DNA of 64,000 bases from Pontibacter ummariensis (GCF_900188175.1 NZ_FZOQ01000013.1:1-64000), one strand, 5' to 3'. Positions 35,242 through 44,057 are shown, numbered from the stretch's first letter. The notes: generated by a model from the letters alone, not told the origin. Numbers and translations: made by a program.

Positions 35242-36330
35242 ATGAAAAACCTGAACAACTTCCGCAGTCTCTTTCTGGCTGCATCCTTAGCTTTTAGTGC
35301 TTTTACCTTTACTAGTTGCAATGATGACAATGATGGCCCTAGCGGCGCTTATGCCGAAGACGGTGTGTTCGTTGTGAACGAAGGAAACTTCCAGCAGTCA
35401 AATGGCTCCATCTCTTTCTATAACAATAACACCAATCAGATACAGCAGGGTATTTTCTCGAAGGAGAACGAAGGCCGCATTTTGGGGGACGTGGTACAGG
35501 ACCTGACCATTTCCAGTGACCGCGCTTTTATCGTGGTGAACAACAGTAACAAGGTAGAGGTGGTAAATGCAAACACGTTTCAGTCTTTGGGTACTGTAGA
35601 AGGTGTTGCACTTCCTCGTTATTTCACGGTGCTAAACAACGACAAAGGCTACGTGACAGAATGGGTAAGCTTTAGCTCTCCCGGGCGTGTAGCAGTGGTT
35701 GACCTGAACGACTATACCGTTACAAAGACAATTGAAATTGGCGCACAGCCAGAAGACCTTCTCTTAGTGGGGGGCAAACTGTATGTAACGAACAATGGCG
35801 ACAACACTGTTTCTGTTATCAATACAGCCACGGATGCGGTAGAAGCAACTATTACCGTTCCGGATGCTCCCACCGACTTGGTATTAGACCGTAATAATAA
35901 CGTGTGGGTACTAAGCGCGGGAAAAGTAGTTTACACACCTGATTGGTCTGCTATCGACTACGACCAGACAACGGCAGGTGCGCTTAGTTTGATCAACCCA
36001 AGCACCAACACGGTACAGGCCAGCTACACGTTCGACAGCAACCAGAGCCAGCCGGGAAATTTAGCCATTAACGGCAGCGGAGACAAGCTATACTTTACGT
36101 ACAATGGCAAAACGTTCGTGCAGGACATAAGCGCCTCCAGCCTCACGAACGCTGTTTTCCTAGACCGCAGCTTCTATGGTCTTGATGTAGACCCGGAAAC
36201 AGGCTACATCTACGGTGGGGATGCCGGCGGCTTCTCTGGTAACGGCACCGTGTACGTGTATCGCCCGGATGGAACACAGGTAAAGACCTTTACTGCGGGT
36301 ATTGCCCCGAATGGCTTCGTTTTTAACTAA
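35242..36330 (+). CDS. btuG: BtuG-like beta-propeller surface lipoprotein
   Basis: This 362-residue lipoprotein has the lipobox TSCNDDND. A seven-bladed YncE/DUF5074-like propeller follows (DGVFVVNEGNFQQSNGSISF, NKVEVVNANTFQSLGTVEG, GGKLYVTNNGDNTVSVINTA). In Bacteroides, BtuG proteins of this fold sit on the cell surface, bind cobalamin very tightly and cap BtuB. Position directly after a riboswitch-controlled btuB supports the same job here. I infer the gene symbol from fold and context. The closing terminator at 36351-36389 limits the operon to two genes, so no inner-membrane BtuCDF-type genes are attached. Confidence 0.78.
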   Translation: MKNLNNFRSLFLAASLAFSAFTFTSCNDDNDGPSGAYAEDGVFVVNEGNFQQSNGSISFYNNNTNQIQQGIFSKENEGRILGDVVQDLTISSDRAFIVVNNSNKVEVVNANTFQSLGTVEGVALPRYFTVLNNDKGYVTEWVSFSSPGRVAVVDLNDYTVTKTIEIGAQPEDLLLVGGKLYVTNNGDNTVSVINTATDAVEATITVPDAPTDLVLDRNNNVWVLSAGKVVYTPDWSAIDYDQTTAGALSLINPSTNTVQASYTFDSNQSQPGNLAINGSGDKLYFTYNGKTFVQDISASSLTNAVFLDRSFYGLDVDPETGYIYGGDAGGFSGNGTVYVYRPDGTQVKTFTAGIAPNGFVFN

Positions 36331-36350
36331 GTTTCATTCCTAGCCCAAAA

Positions 36351-36389
36351 TCAAAAGGCCTGTCTTCTCTTCAGAAGCAGGCCTTTTGA
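36351..36389 (+). terminator. Terminator of the B12 uptake operon
   Basis: A perfect 12-bp stem TCAAAAGGCCTG / CAGGCCTTTTGA with a 15-base loop is followed by TTTTATG on the plus strand. Its place between converging genes suggests use from both sides. Confidence 0.82.
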
Positions 36390-36406
36390 TTTTATGTTAT
36401 GCTCCT

Positions 36407-36730
36407 TTATCGCTGGTCTATTTCGTCACGCTCTACGCCAGTGCCCTCTCCATCATAAGCGCCATCTCCCAGGGACTTGTTAGAGTTGTCTTCATGGTTC
36501 TCGTGGTCGGTGTGGTCGTAGTACTTCTCCAGGTTGGCTGTGTCCTCATAGCGGGTCTCGTAGCCTTCATCATCCGGTACGACCATCGACCCCTCGTCTT
36601 CGTAGATCTCTCCCCGGCCCACATTCGTTTCTCCTGGCTCGGTACCTTTGTTACAACTGACCAGTCCCAAGCCGATCATCATGGTGGCGGCCAGGGAAAA
36701 TATTGCTGATTTTATGCTTTTCTTATTCAT
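36407..36730 (-). CDS. Small acidic lipoprotein, unknown function
   Basis: The likely start is the ATG at 36728-36730, giving 107 residues beginning MNKKSIKSAIFS; an upstream in-frame ATG (36757) would put nine residues before the signal peptide. A lipobox (GLVSCNKG) is followed by a mature part rich in Asp and Glu (RGEIYEDEGSMVVPDDEGYE, EKYYDHTDHENHEDNSN). It contains no recognised domain and looks disordered. It should be lipid-anchored in the envelope. It ends facing the B12 operon terminator. Similar acidic small lipoproteins are common in Cytophagales, without known function. Confidence 0.7.
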   Translation of the reverse strand: MNKKSIKSAIFSLAATMMIGLGLVSCNKGTEPGETNVGRGEIYEDEGSMVVPDDEGYETRYEDTANLEKYYDHTDHENHEDNSNKSLGDGAYDGEGTGVERDEIDQR

Positions 36731-36881
36731 AGTGTTCTTCGTATCCAAATAAAACATTAGCCGGCCTTTTGCGGGGCAAGCTACTTAGTAAATGTACGGT
36801 CACAGACTTTTAAGGGTTAAAAAGGATACCATTTACACCCAGGCCCCGTAAACAAAACAGGTAAATAAAAAGGAGAATGAC

Positions 36882-37058
36882 ATGCCGGACGAACAGAACA
36901 GGAAACCAATGCAGGAGAGCACCAAGGACGACTCTTCAGACGTGCAGAAAGTAAAGCAAAAGCAAGCGGCACCGCCACCTGCGCCACCCAAAAACTCCCA
37001 TGCTGACAGAACGGACAGGCCGACGAAAGACAGTGGAACAGAAAAAGAAAGGCCCTGA
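36882..37058 (+). CDS. Small hydrophilic protein, 58 residues
   Basis: This short ORF reads MPDEQNRKPMQESTKDDSSD and ends RPTKDSGTEKERP. It is preceded by AAAAGGAG six bases before the ATG, a strong ribosome-binding site for this group. The protein is rich in Lys, Asp, Gln and Pro (AAPPPAPP) and has no hydrophobic segment, so it is likely disordered. The frame on the opposite strand (36833-37132) is a shadow. It lies 49 bp before the DUF2798 gene and may share a transcript. No function is known. Confidence 0.5.
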   Translation: MPDEQNRKPMQESTKDDSSDVQKVKQKQAAPPPAPPKNSHADRTDRPTKDSGTEKERP

Positions 37059-37107
37059 TTTTTGTTTGTGCCTGCAGCTACCGAAATTGCACTGGATTTA
37101 AGTACAA

Positions 37108-37335
37108 ATGAATAAGAGATTCCTGACACCAAGGCTAAAGCGCAAGCTACTGATTATCGCCCTCATCAGTTTACTGCTGGGTTCTGCGCTGGAACTCTAT
37201 ACCTTCGGGCTGGCCTCTGACTTCCTGCTCCGGTGGCTCCGCAGTTTCTTTGTGTTCTTCGTGATGATCTCTGTTACCGTACTGGCCATCGTACCCGGCG
37301 TGAACTACGGTGTGAACAAGGCCACCAAAAGATAA
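37108..37335 (+). CDS. DUF2798-type small membrane protein
   Basis: This 75-residue protein has two membrane helices (about 12-32, LLIIALISLLLGSALELYTFG, and 44-66, LRSFFVFFVMISVTVLAIVPG) separated by a short loop, and ends GVNYGVNKATKR. Helix pattern and the end match DUF2798 proteins, whose role is unknown. It stands between the 58-residue ORF and the radical SAM gene. Confidence 0.7.
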   Translation: MNKRFLTPRLKRKLLIIALISLLLGSALELYTFGLASDFLLRWLRSFFVFFVMISVTVLAIVPGVNYGVNKATKR

Positions 37336-37687
37336 AACTCCTCAGTACCCCAAACAAGCACGAAAGGCTCTTAGAAGTAGCAAACTGCTCTCTACAGGCC
37401 TTTTCCCTGGGAGTCTGTTACCGCTTCCCTTTCTCAGGCAAAGAAGGCTTGCAGGACCCTCCGCTGTGCCGGACTCACCGTAAACCCCTCTAAAACAGCT
37501 TTTGTGTACCTTGAACCCTTTCTAAAATACAGGCATTCCCGCCACCTCTCCTGGCCTGGTTAACATTGAACCCTCCCCTTCGCTCTCCTGTTGAGAAAGC
37601 GGCGGCAGTTTACAAGTAGCTTTATTATACCTACTTTTGTCTTTTTGCACAGGCTCCTGTTGCCAGCATCGTTAAAAGTCTACTACC
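37336..37687. other. Intergenic region before the radical SAM gene
   Basis: These 352 bp hold no supported gene. The only clear element is the promoter at 37609-37639. No cobalamin riboswitch is present here, although the next gene may use B12. Confidence 0.5.
37609..37639 (+). promoter_or_regulatory. Promoter of the radical SAM gene
   Basis: TTTA (37609-37612), 19 bases, TACTTTTG (37632-37639) fits the Bacteroidota -33/-7 pattern TTTG-N19-TAnnTTTG with one mismatch. It would give a leader of about 40 bases before the TTG start codon. Confidence 0.65.
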
Positions 37688-39892
37688 TTGGAGAAGCCAA
37701 AAATCCTGCTCATAACACCACCGCTTACACAGCTTAATACCCCTTACCCGGCTACTGCCTACCTGAAAGGTTTCCTGAAGGGGCGTGCCTATGAGGTAAA
37801 ACAGGCCGATATGGGGATTGAACTGGTGCTGCGTATGTTCTCCCGGAATGGCTTAAAACAGATCTTCGAGGCTGTAGAACAGGGGAACTATGAACTCTCT
37901 GATAACAGCCTTCGCATGCTGCGCCTGAAGCGGGAGTACCTGCATACCATAGAGCCTGTGATTCGCTTTCTGCAGAACAAAGACAATACCCTGGCGCAGC
38001 AGATCAGTTACAGCCGCTTTCTACCCGAGGCCTCCCGCTTCGATCAGGTAGAAGACATTGACTGGGCCTTTGGCAGCATGGGCATTACCGACCGGGCCCG
38101 TTATCTCGCTACGCTGTACCTCGAAGACCTGGGTGACCTGATTAAAGAAACGATTTGCCCTTACTTTGCCTTCAGCCGCTATGCTGAGAGCCTGGCGATG
38201 TCGGCTACCAAATTTGATCCTTTAGAAGAGGCACTGCAGGAAGAACCAAACCTCGTAGATCAGCTCCTGCTGGAACTGCTGGAAGAGCACCTGCAGGCGG
38301 TACAGCCTGACGTTGTTGGTTTTTCTATTCCGTTTCCCGGCAATTTGTATGGTGGTCTGCGCATGGCCCAGTACATCAAAACAAAGTATCCGCACATTAA
38401 AACGATGATGGGTGGCGGCTATCCGAACACGGAATTGCGTAGCCTGCGCGAGCCGCGCCTGTTTAAGTACATTGATTCCGTAACGCTGGACGATGGGGAG
38501 GGCCCTTGGCTCAAGCTGCTGGAGTACCTGCAGGGCCAGCGTAGCCCGGAACAATTGCAGCGAACCTTTCTCCTTCAGGAGGGGGCGGTGCAGTATATTA
38601 ATGGGAGTACAGACCCTGATATCCCGCACACGGAAGTAGGCACGCCGGACTACAGCGACCTGAAACTGCAGGACTACCTTTCGGTGATTGACGTGATCAA
38701 CCCCATGCACCGCCTATGGAGCGATGGCCGCTGGAATAAACTCACCATTGCCCACGGCTGCTACTGGAAGCGCTGCTCTTTCTGCGATATCACACTAGAC
38801 TATATCAACCGCTACGACGTAGCACCCGCCACACTGCTCGTGGACCGCATTGAACAGATTATTGCCCAGACCGGGCAGACAGGCTTTCACTTTGTAGACG
38901 AGGCAGCCCCTCCTGCCCCACTCCGCGACATGGCCATTGAGCTGATCAGACGCGGGGTGAAGATCAGTTGGTGGGGGAACATCCGTTTTGAGAAAACCTT
39001 TACACCCGATCTGTGCCGCCTCTTAGCCGCATCCGGCTGTATTGCGGTGTCAGGGGGTTTGGAAGTAGCCTCTGACAGGCTGCTGGCCCTGATGGAGAAG
39101 GGCGTGAGCATAGAGCAGGTGGCCCGGGTAACAGACTCCTTTACACAGGCAGGAATCATGGTGCATGCCTACCTCATGTACGGTTTCCCTACTCAGACGG
39201 CCCAGGAAACAGTGGATTCGCTGGAGATAGTACGGCAGCTGTTTCTGAATAATGTGATCCAATCCGGCTACTGGCACCGTCTCAGCATGACGGCTCACAG
39301 CCCGATCGGGAAGAATCCGGAGAAGTATGGTGTGGTAAAGGTAGGTCCGGAAGAAGGACCTTTTGCCAACAACGACCTCTGGCACGAAGACCCGCAGGGC
39401 ACAGACCACAGCCTGTTTGGAGAGGGATTGACGAAAGCTATTTACAATTACATGCACGGGGTGGCCCTGGAGGAACCGCTGTCGTTCTGGTTCGACTTTA
39501 AAGTGCCGCGCACCAAGCTTCGCCCCGACCTGATCTACGACGCAATTCAAAAGCCACAGAAACCGGATGCGGAGCGCAGAAACGCCCGTGTGCTATGGCT
39601 GGGAGGCCTGCCGGAAATAGAGTTTACGATGTATGCCAAGAAGGGGCAGACCATCGAGCGCTGCCTACTTACCTTTTATGAAAAAGCAGAGGACTTTCAG
39701 GTAAAAACCACCGCAAGCATTGGCCAATGGTTGTTTGATGTCTTACAGAAGATTAGCCAGGACAACGCCGCTCCTGTTACACTAAAACAGCTGGAGGAAA
39801 GTTTTCCTGCGGACGCGCACCTTAACTTTGCCGAGTTCCTAAGCTCTCCTAGCTGGTTCGAACTGCGGGAAAAAGGGCTGCTCTTGTTATAA
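37688..39892 (+). CDS. B12-binding-type radical SAM protein with CX4CX2C cluster motif
   Basis: This 734-residue protein starts with TTG at 37688. Its N-terminal half opens like a cobalamin-binding radical SAM enzyme (KPKILLITPPLTQLNTPYPATAYLKGFLKG; VVGFSIPFPGNLYGGLRMAQYIKTKYPHIKTMMGGGYPN at about 215-255). The radical SAM core starts near residue 350, with cysteines C358, C363 and C366 in HGCYWKRCSFCD. That is CX4CX2C, one residue longer than the usual CX3CX2C. The core goes on with FVDEAAPPAPLRDMAIELI and YLMYGFPTQTAQETVDSL. A C-terminal part of about 200 residues is of no domain I know. The classic DxHxxG cobalamin motif is not seen, so B12 dependence is uncertain. The gene stands alone, and no substrate or partner gene is evident. 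Confidence 0.85.
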   Translation: MEKPKILLITPPLTQLNTPYPATAYLKGFLKGRAYEVKQADMGIELVLRMFSRNGLKQIFEAVEQGNYELSDNSLRMLRLKREYLHTIEPVIRFLQNKDNTLAQQISYSRFLPEASRFDQVEDIDWAFGSMGITDRARYLATLYLEDLGDLIKETICPYFAFSRYAESLAMSATKFDPLEEALQEEPNLVDQLLLELLEEHLQAVQPDVVGFSIPFPGNLYGGLRMAQYIKTKYPHIKTMMGGGYPNTELRSLREPRLFKYIDSVTLDDGEGPWLKLLEYLQGQRSPEQLQRTFLLQEGAVQYINGSTDPDIPHTEVGTPDYSDLKLQDYLSVIDVINPMHRLWSDGRWNKLTIAHGCYWKRCSFCDITLDYINRYDVAPATLLVDRIEQIIAQTGQTGFHFVDEAAPPAPLRDMAIELIRRGVKISWWGNIRFEKTFTPDLCRLLAASGCIAVSGGLEVASDRLLALMEKGVSIEQVARVTDSFTQAGIMVHAYLMYGFPTQTAQETVDSLEIVRQLFLNNVIQSGYWHRLSMTAHSPIGKNPEKYGVVKVGPEEGPFANNDLWHEDPQGTDHSLFGEGLTKAIYNYMHGVALEEPLSFWFDFKVPRTKLRPDLIYDAIQKPQKPDAERRNARVLWLGGLPEIEFTMYAKKGQTIERCLLTFYEKAEDFQVKTTASIGQWLFDVLQKISQDNAAPVTLKQLEESFPADAHLNFAEFLSSPSWFELREKGLLLL

Positions 39893-39917
39893 ATCCCCTA
39901 TAAAAAGAGAGATTCAA

Positions 39918-39956
39918 AAGCAAAGAGCGGAGTGTAATAAGCCCCACTCTTTGCTT
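39918..39956. terminator. Terminator between converging genes
   Basis: AAGCAAAGAG (39918-39927) pairs with CTCTTTGCTT, and a partly paired inner stem follows. It lies between the radical SAM gene (plus) and the DUF6624 gene (minus) and may serve both. Confidence 0.6.
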
Positions 39957-39964
39957 GTAAGCGA

Positions 39965-40873
39965 TTAGTTTGACTTGGGAGTATACTCCAGCCCGAAACG
40001 CTTCAGGTACTCAGCAATCGGGCCTAAGCCCATTTCTGCCCGCCGCTTATCCAGGTTCGCCTCGTCTTCCACTTGATAAAGCTCATACCGCTTTGTCTCA
40101 GCGTTCATCCGCAGCTGACTGCCGTAAAGCTGAGGCAGGCCCTTGTTTATTAGCACCCTGTCTTCCATCAGCGCCAGGTTGCTTTTAGACGCCTCCCCTT
40201 TTTCGATTGCTTCCCGTAACAAGGGCAGGTATTTCTCCATGGTAGCCTTATCCGAGTGCTGTATCACCAGAAAGGCAGCCATGCTAGCCGTAGGCCCTAC
40301 CAGGCTTTTGCCCGGCCAGCCATGCTTTTCCAGAATAGCCACCACCTGCCTTTTGTTTTCCTCGTCCTGCGCCTGCATCTTATCCAGCAGCCCTTTCCAC
40401 TGCACTGACTCTGTCCCGTAGTTTTTCTGAACAGAATCTATCATCATGCGGTAGTATTGGTCGGTTTGGTAGATCTTCTCGAGCTGTGCCTGTAAGGGCT
40501 TGTTGTAGTTGGCCTCTACTTTATCCTTCCGGGCTTCCACCTGTGCCAGTAGCTGCGGCCAGCGCTTGTCTTTGTGCAGGCTCTTCAGGTCACCGTCCTG
40601 CTTTAAATGAGAGAGGTTGACCCAGTCTTTCTCCACCGCTTTTGTTAAGTGTGCAAAGGCCTTCTCTTTGTTACCTGCCAAAGCCCAGGAACAGGCGGCA
40701 TTATAATGATCTGCCCCGGTTCCTTTCCCATCTTTCAGGGCTTTATCAAACATCTCTGCCGATGCCCTGTACTCTCTGGCCTCGTATTTAGCAAAGGCGT
40801 CTGTGGTGGTCTGCGCAAACAGGGAAGCCACTCCGAAGAGATAAAAAAGCAGGAAAAGAGATACATTTCTCAT
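39965..40873 (-). CDS. DUF6624-like secreted protein with TPR-like start
   Basis: This 302-residue protein has a signal peptide (MRNVSLFLLFYLFGVASLFAQ). A short TPR-like region follows (about 25-110; AEMFDKALKDGKGTGADHYNAACSWALAGNKEKAFAHLTKA, LKSLHKDKRWPQLLAQV). The C-terminal region (about 125-300) carries QWKGLLDKMQAQDEENKRQV, LEKHGWPGKSLVG, FLVIQHSDKATMEKYLPLL and ALMEDRVLINKGLPQLYGSQ, which match DUF6624. The function of that domain is unknown. It should be periplasmic or surface-exposed. It stands alone on its strand. Confidence 0.8.
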   Translation of the reverse strand: MRNVSLFLLFYLFGVASLFAQTTTDAFAKYEAREYRASAEMFDKALKDGKGTGADHYNAACSWALAGNKEKAFAHLTKAVEKDWVNLSHLKQDGDLKSLHKDKRWPQLLAQVEARKDKVEANYNKPLQAQLEKIYQTDQYYRMMIDSVQKNYGTESVQWKGLLDKMQAQDEENKRQVVAILEKHGWPGKSLVGPTASMAAFLVIQHSDKATMEKYLPLLREAIEKGEASKSNLALMEDRVLINKGLPQLYGSQLRMNAETKRYELYQVEDEANLDKRRAEMGLGPIAEYLKRFGLEYTPKSN

Positions 40874-41227
40874 AAAGCCACAGGTTTATACCAAGTGAAT
40901 GTACAAAACCGACAGCAGCTTTAACAAGAAATTAATATAATTTTATATTTATACCCTTCGATTTACTTCCTTCTATCCTCCTGTATCCCAGGCACCTGAA
41001 CCGAGCAAGCACGAAGGGAAGTATTCCTGCTTCAGAATTCTCCAGTTTATTTTACCTCGCATGCAACCCTTTACGCCCTTCAGGCATCTTTTAGTTGAAA
41101 GCACTACAAAGGAAAGGCAAGCGCCTCCTGCTTTCAGCCGCCACTGACTACCTAGTAAAATTATGAAGAAGACCTGGTCCTGTTCTACCTTCCGCAGCGT
41201 AGAACAGGCACACCAGGTTTTAAAGCC
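40874..41227. other. Intergenic region with a terminator
   Basis: These 354 bp hold the promoter region of the DUF6624 gene and, at 41172-41219, the terminator of the GNAT gene. No gene or remnant is seen in the remainder. Confidence 0.5.
41172..41219 (-). terminator. Terminator of the GNAT gene
   Basis: An interrupted stem pairs ACCTGGT with ACCAGGT and CCTGTTCTAC with GTAGAACAGG, with a short bulge between. A T-rich tail follows on the minus strand. It lies 9 bp after the GNAT stop codon. Confidence 0.7.
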
Positions 41228-41782
41228 TTAAGAGGGGTTCTGTTGGCCTTGCACTTCCCGGCGCAGGTAGAGGTCGCGCTGCACATCGTTACCAAGTACA
41301 AAGTCGAGCTCTCCTACTTCCTCAAACTGGTGTTTCTTATAAAAACGCTTTGCCCGCTCATTGCGCTCCCACACGGTGAGCCAGATCACATCATGCCCGT
41401 TTTGGCGGGCTTTCTCCAGGCAGAAGTCTATCATTTTGTTTCCTAGCCCCCGCCCCAGCCACTTCTTCACGACGTATAACCTGTTAATGTGCAAAGGCTT
41501 GTTGGCGGCTATTACATCTGGGGCCTTTCCTGTCCTCAGCATCATGTAGCCTACCGTCTCACTGTCAACCTCCACAATCACAAATTCAACTTCCGGGTCA
41601 GTCAGTTCAGTTGCCTGTAGTTCCGGGCTATACATGGTAGGCCGGAAGGCCTCCATATCCTCTGGCTTGTTAAAGACGCCGAAAGCCTCGTCAAAAGTGC
41701 GCCAGCCGATTTCGGCCAACAACTCGGCATCAGCAGGTGTCCCTTTTCTAAAATGATATATTCCTGAGTTAAATGGTAACAT
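41228..41782 (-). CDS. GNAT-family N-acetyltransferase
   Basis: Starting at the ATG 41780-41782, the protein is 184 residues long (MLPFNSGIYHFRKG); 17 further in-frame codons upstream are not conserved-looking. It shows the GNAT order: FRKGTPADAELLAEIGWRTFDEAF at the start, VEFVIVEVDSETVGYMMLR as the central strands, LYVVKKWLGRGLGNKMIDF with the acetyl-CoA pyrophosphate loop (R-G-x-G), and VWLTVWERNERAKRFYKKHQFEEVGE at the end. It should acetylate an amine on a small molecule or protein; the acceptor is unknown. Confidence 0.88.
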   Translation of the reverse strand: MLPFNSGIYHFRKGTPADAELLAEIGWRTFDEAFGVFNKPEDMEAFRPTMYSPELQATELTDPEVEFVIVEVDSETVGYMMLRTGKAPDVIAANKPLHINRLYVVKKWLGRGLGNKMIDFCLEKARQNGHDVIWLTVWERNERAKRFYKKHQFEEVGELDFVLGNDVQRDLYLRREVQGQQNPS

Positions 41783-41856
41783 ATAATTCTTTGATTCGCC
41801 AAGGCCACCACACGTTTCGCTGGCTGCCCTCATGCATGTACTACCTTATTCTTACT

Positions 41857-41909
41857 AAAAAGAACACGCTTCTGTTTTAAAATTTATAAAACAGAAGCGT
41901 GTTCTTTTT
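41857..41909. terminator. Terminator between the GNAT and uvrB genes
   Basis: A perfect 23-bp inverted repeat (41857-41879 with 41887-41909; inner part GAACACGCTTCTGTTTTA) with a 7-base loop and A/T ends lies 18 bp after the uvrB stop codon. It ends the uvrB transcript on the minus strand. Confidence 0.88.
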
Positions 41910-41927
41910 CCTTGTTATAACGCTGTA

Positions 41928-43955
41928 CTAGTCCCGTTTCGTCTTTAGCAACTGACGAAGCTCTGCTAGCTCATCCCTAAACTTAGCTGCCTGCAGGAAG
42001 TCGAGGTCTTTCGCTGCGGCTTCCATTTGCTTCTCTGTCTTCTTAATGAGCTTCTCCAGGTCCTCGCGTTTCATCATCTGCACGACAGGCTCTGCCGCAA
42101 CAGACACCCCCTCTACTCCTGTATACATCTTTACATTTTTTCCTTTGCCCTCAGCTGTGGCTCTCTGTTCAAAGATCTCGTCACTTGACTTGAGGATGGT
42201 GCGTGGCGTAATGCCATGCTCCTCGTTGTACGCTATCTGGGTAGCCCGGCGCCGGTTCGTCTCATCCATGGCCCTTTGCATGGAGCCTGTAATGCGGTCT
42301 GCATACATGATCACCTTGCCCCTATCATTTCGCGCAGCACGGCCCATGGTCTGGATCAGGGACCGTTGGTCGCGCAGAAAACCTTCTTTGTCGGCATCCA
42401 GGATTGCTACCAGGCTCACCTCCGGCAGATCAAGGCCCTCCCGCAACAGGTTTACCCCTACCAGTACATCAATCAGGCCTAAGCGCAGTTCCCGCAGAAT
42501 CTCCACCCGGTCCAGTGTCTTTACCTCGGAGTGCAGGTACTTCACTTTAATGTTGAGCCGCTCCATGTACTTGGTCAGCTCTTCGGACATGCGCTTGGTA
42601 AGTGTTGTTACCAGTACGCGTGCCCCTGTCTTTACCCGTTCGTCGATCTCATCCAGGAGGTCGTCTACCTGGTTTGCGCTTGGCCGCACCTCTATCTCCG
42701 GATCCAGCAGGCCTGTCGGCCGGATGATCTGCTCAACGATCACGCCCTCTGACTTCTGTATCTCATAATCACCCGGCGTAGCGCTCACAAACACCACCTG
42801 GTGCATTAGGCTCTCGAACTCATTGAAGGTAAGCGGGCGGTTATCCATGGCGGCAGGCAACCGGAAACCATACTCTACCAGCGACACCTTGCGCGAGCGG
42901 TCGCCCCCCCACATGGCACGCACCTGCGGCACGGTTACGTGGCTCTCGTCTATTACCATCAGGAAGTCGTCCGGGAAGTAATCCAGCAAGCAGAAAGGAC
43001 GGGCACCCGGAGCGCGGCGGTCGAAGTAGCGGGAATAGTTCTCGATGCCGGAGCAATAGCCCAGTTCCCGGATCATCTCCAGGTCAAACTCGGTGCGTTC
43101 CTTGATGCGCTTGGCCTCCGCTGGCCGGTCCTCCTTCAGAAAATACTCGTGCTGGGCCACCAGGTCATACTGTATCTCGCTGATCGCCTGGTTCAGGGTG
43201 TCCTTGCCTGTTACGAAGAGGTTAGCAGGATACAGTGTAACGGCCTTTTCATCCGACAGCTTTTTCCCCGATTGCGGGTCGATGCGATGGATCGCCTCCA
43301 GCTCGTCCCCAAAAAAGTACAGGCGGTAGGCAAAGTCAGCATAAGCCGGGAAGATGTCCACCGTATCGCCCTTGACCCGGAATGTTCCACGTGTGAATTC
43401 CGCTTCGGTACGGCTGTAGAGGATCTGCACAAAGGTATACAGCAGGTTGTTGCGGCTGTAACGCTGGCCCGGGGCCAGGTGCAACACGTTCTTGCCGAAC
43501 TCCTCGGGATTACCGATACCATAGATACAGGAAACAGAGGCGACGACAATGATGTCCCGGCGGCCAGAAAGCAACGCAGAGGTCGTATGCAGGCGCAGCT
43601 TTTCGATCTCCTCGTTAATGGCCAGGTCTTTCTCTATGAAAACATCTGAGGAAGCGATGTAGGCCTCCGGCTGATAGTAGTCGTAGTAGGAGATGAAATA
43701 CTCGACGGCATTGTTCGGGAAGAACTGCTTGAACTCGCCATACAGCTGCGCCGCCAGTGTTTTGTTGTGGCAAAGCACCAGTGTTGGTTTGCCCACGTTC
43801 TTGATCACGTTGGCCATAGTAAAGGTTTTACCTGTACCAGTGGCTCCCAGCAATACCTGGGCAGGTTCACCGTTTTTTACGCCCTCGGTGAGCTGGGCTA
43901 TAGCTTTCGGCTGGTCGCCGGTTGGTTTAAACTCTGATGTTAACTGAAAATCCAT
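41928..43955 (-). CDS. uvrB: Excinuclease ABC subunit B
   Basis: This 675-residue protein is the helicase-like damage-checking subunit of nucleotide excision repair. Walker A is GATGTGKT at residues 37-44. The beta-hairpin region YYDYYQPEAYIASSDVFIEKD and the helicase blocks (VIDESHVTVPQV, VLVTTLTKRMSEELT, GVNLLREGLDLPEVSLV, QTMGRAARN) are complete. The C-terminal UVR motif (LEKLIKKTEKQMEAAAKDLDF) should contact UvrC. Length is standard. The gene is isolated by terminators on its downstream side, and no other uvr gene is in the window. Confidence 0.98.
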   Translation of the reverse strand: MDFQLTSEFKPTGDQPKAIAQLTEGVKNGEPAQVLLGATGTGKTFTMANVIKNVGKPTLVLCHNKTLAAQLYGEFKQFFPNNAVEYFISYYDYYQPEAYIASSDVFIEKDLAINEEIEKLRLHTTSALLSGRRDIIVVASVSCIYGIGNPEEFGKNVLHLAPGQRYSRNNLLYTFVQILYSRTEAEFTRGTFRVKGDTVDIFPAYADFAYRLYFFGDELEAIHRIDPQSGKKLSDEKAVTLYPANLFVTGKDTLNQAISEIQYDLVAQHEYFLKEDRPAEAKRIKERTEFDLEMIRELGYCSGIENYSRYFDRRAPGARPFCLLDYFPDDFLMVIDESHVTVPQVRAMWGGDRSRKVSLVEYGFRLPAAMDNRPLTFNEFESLMHQVVFVSATPGDYEIQKSEGVIVEQIIRPTGLLDPEIEVRPSANQVDDLLDEIDERVKTGARVLVTTLTKRMSEELTKYMERLNIKVKYLHSEVKTLDRVEILRELRLGLIDVLVGVNLLREGLDLPEVSLVAILDADKEGFLRDQRSLIQTMGRAARNDRGKVIMYADRITGSMQRAMDETNRRRATQIAYNEEHGITPRTILKSSDEIFEQRATAEGKGKNVKMYTGVEGVSVAAEPVVQMMKREDLEKLIKKTEKQMEAAAKDLDFLQAAKFRDELAELRQLLKTKRD

Positions 43956-44057
43956 TCGTTCTGTCTACAGATAAGTAAAGATAAAGTATAACATTAAAAA
44001 CGGGTACATAGTTTAGCTTTCGACAGCCTTATAGCAGTTTACGCGCCTGTTGTCCCT

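Noticed and set aside
36833..37132. 99-codon minus-strand frame
   Set aside because: It covers the 58-residue plus-strand ORF with a good ribosome site; its Cys/Ser/Phe-rich product looks like a shadow.
37336..37687. Possible second cobalamin riboswitch before the radical SAM gene
   Set aside because: No B12 box or core segments are present; only a promoter is seen.
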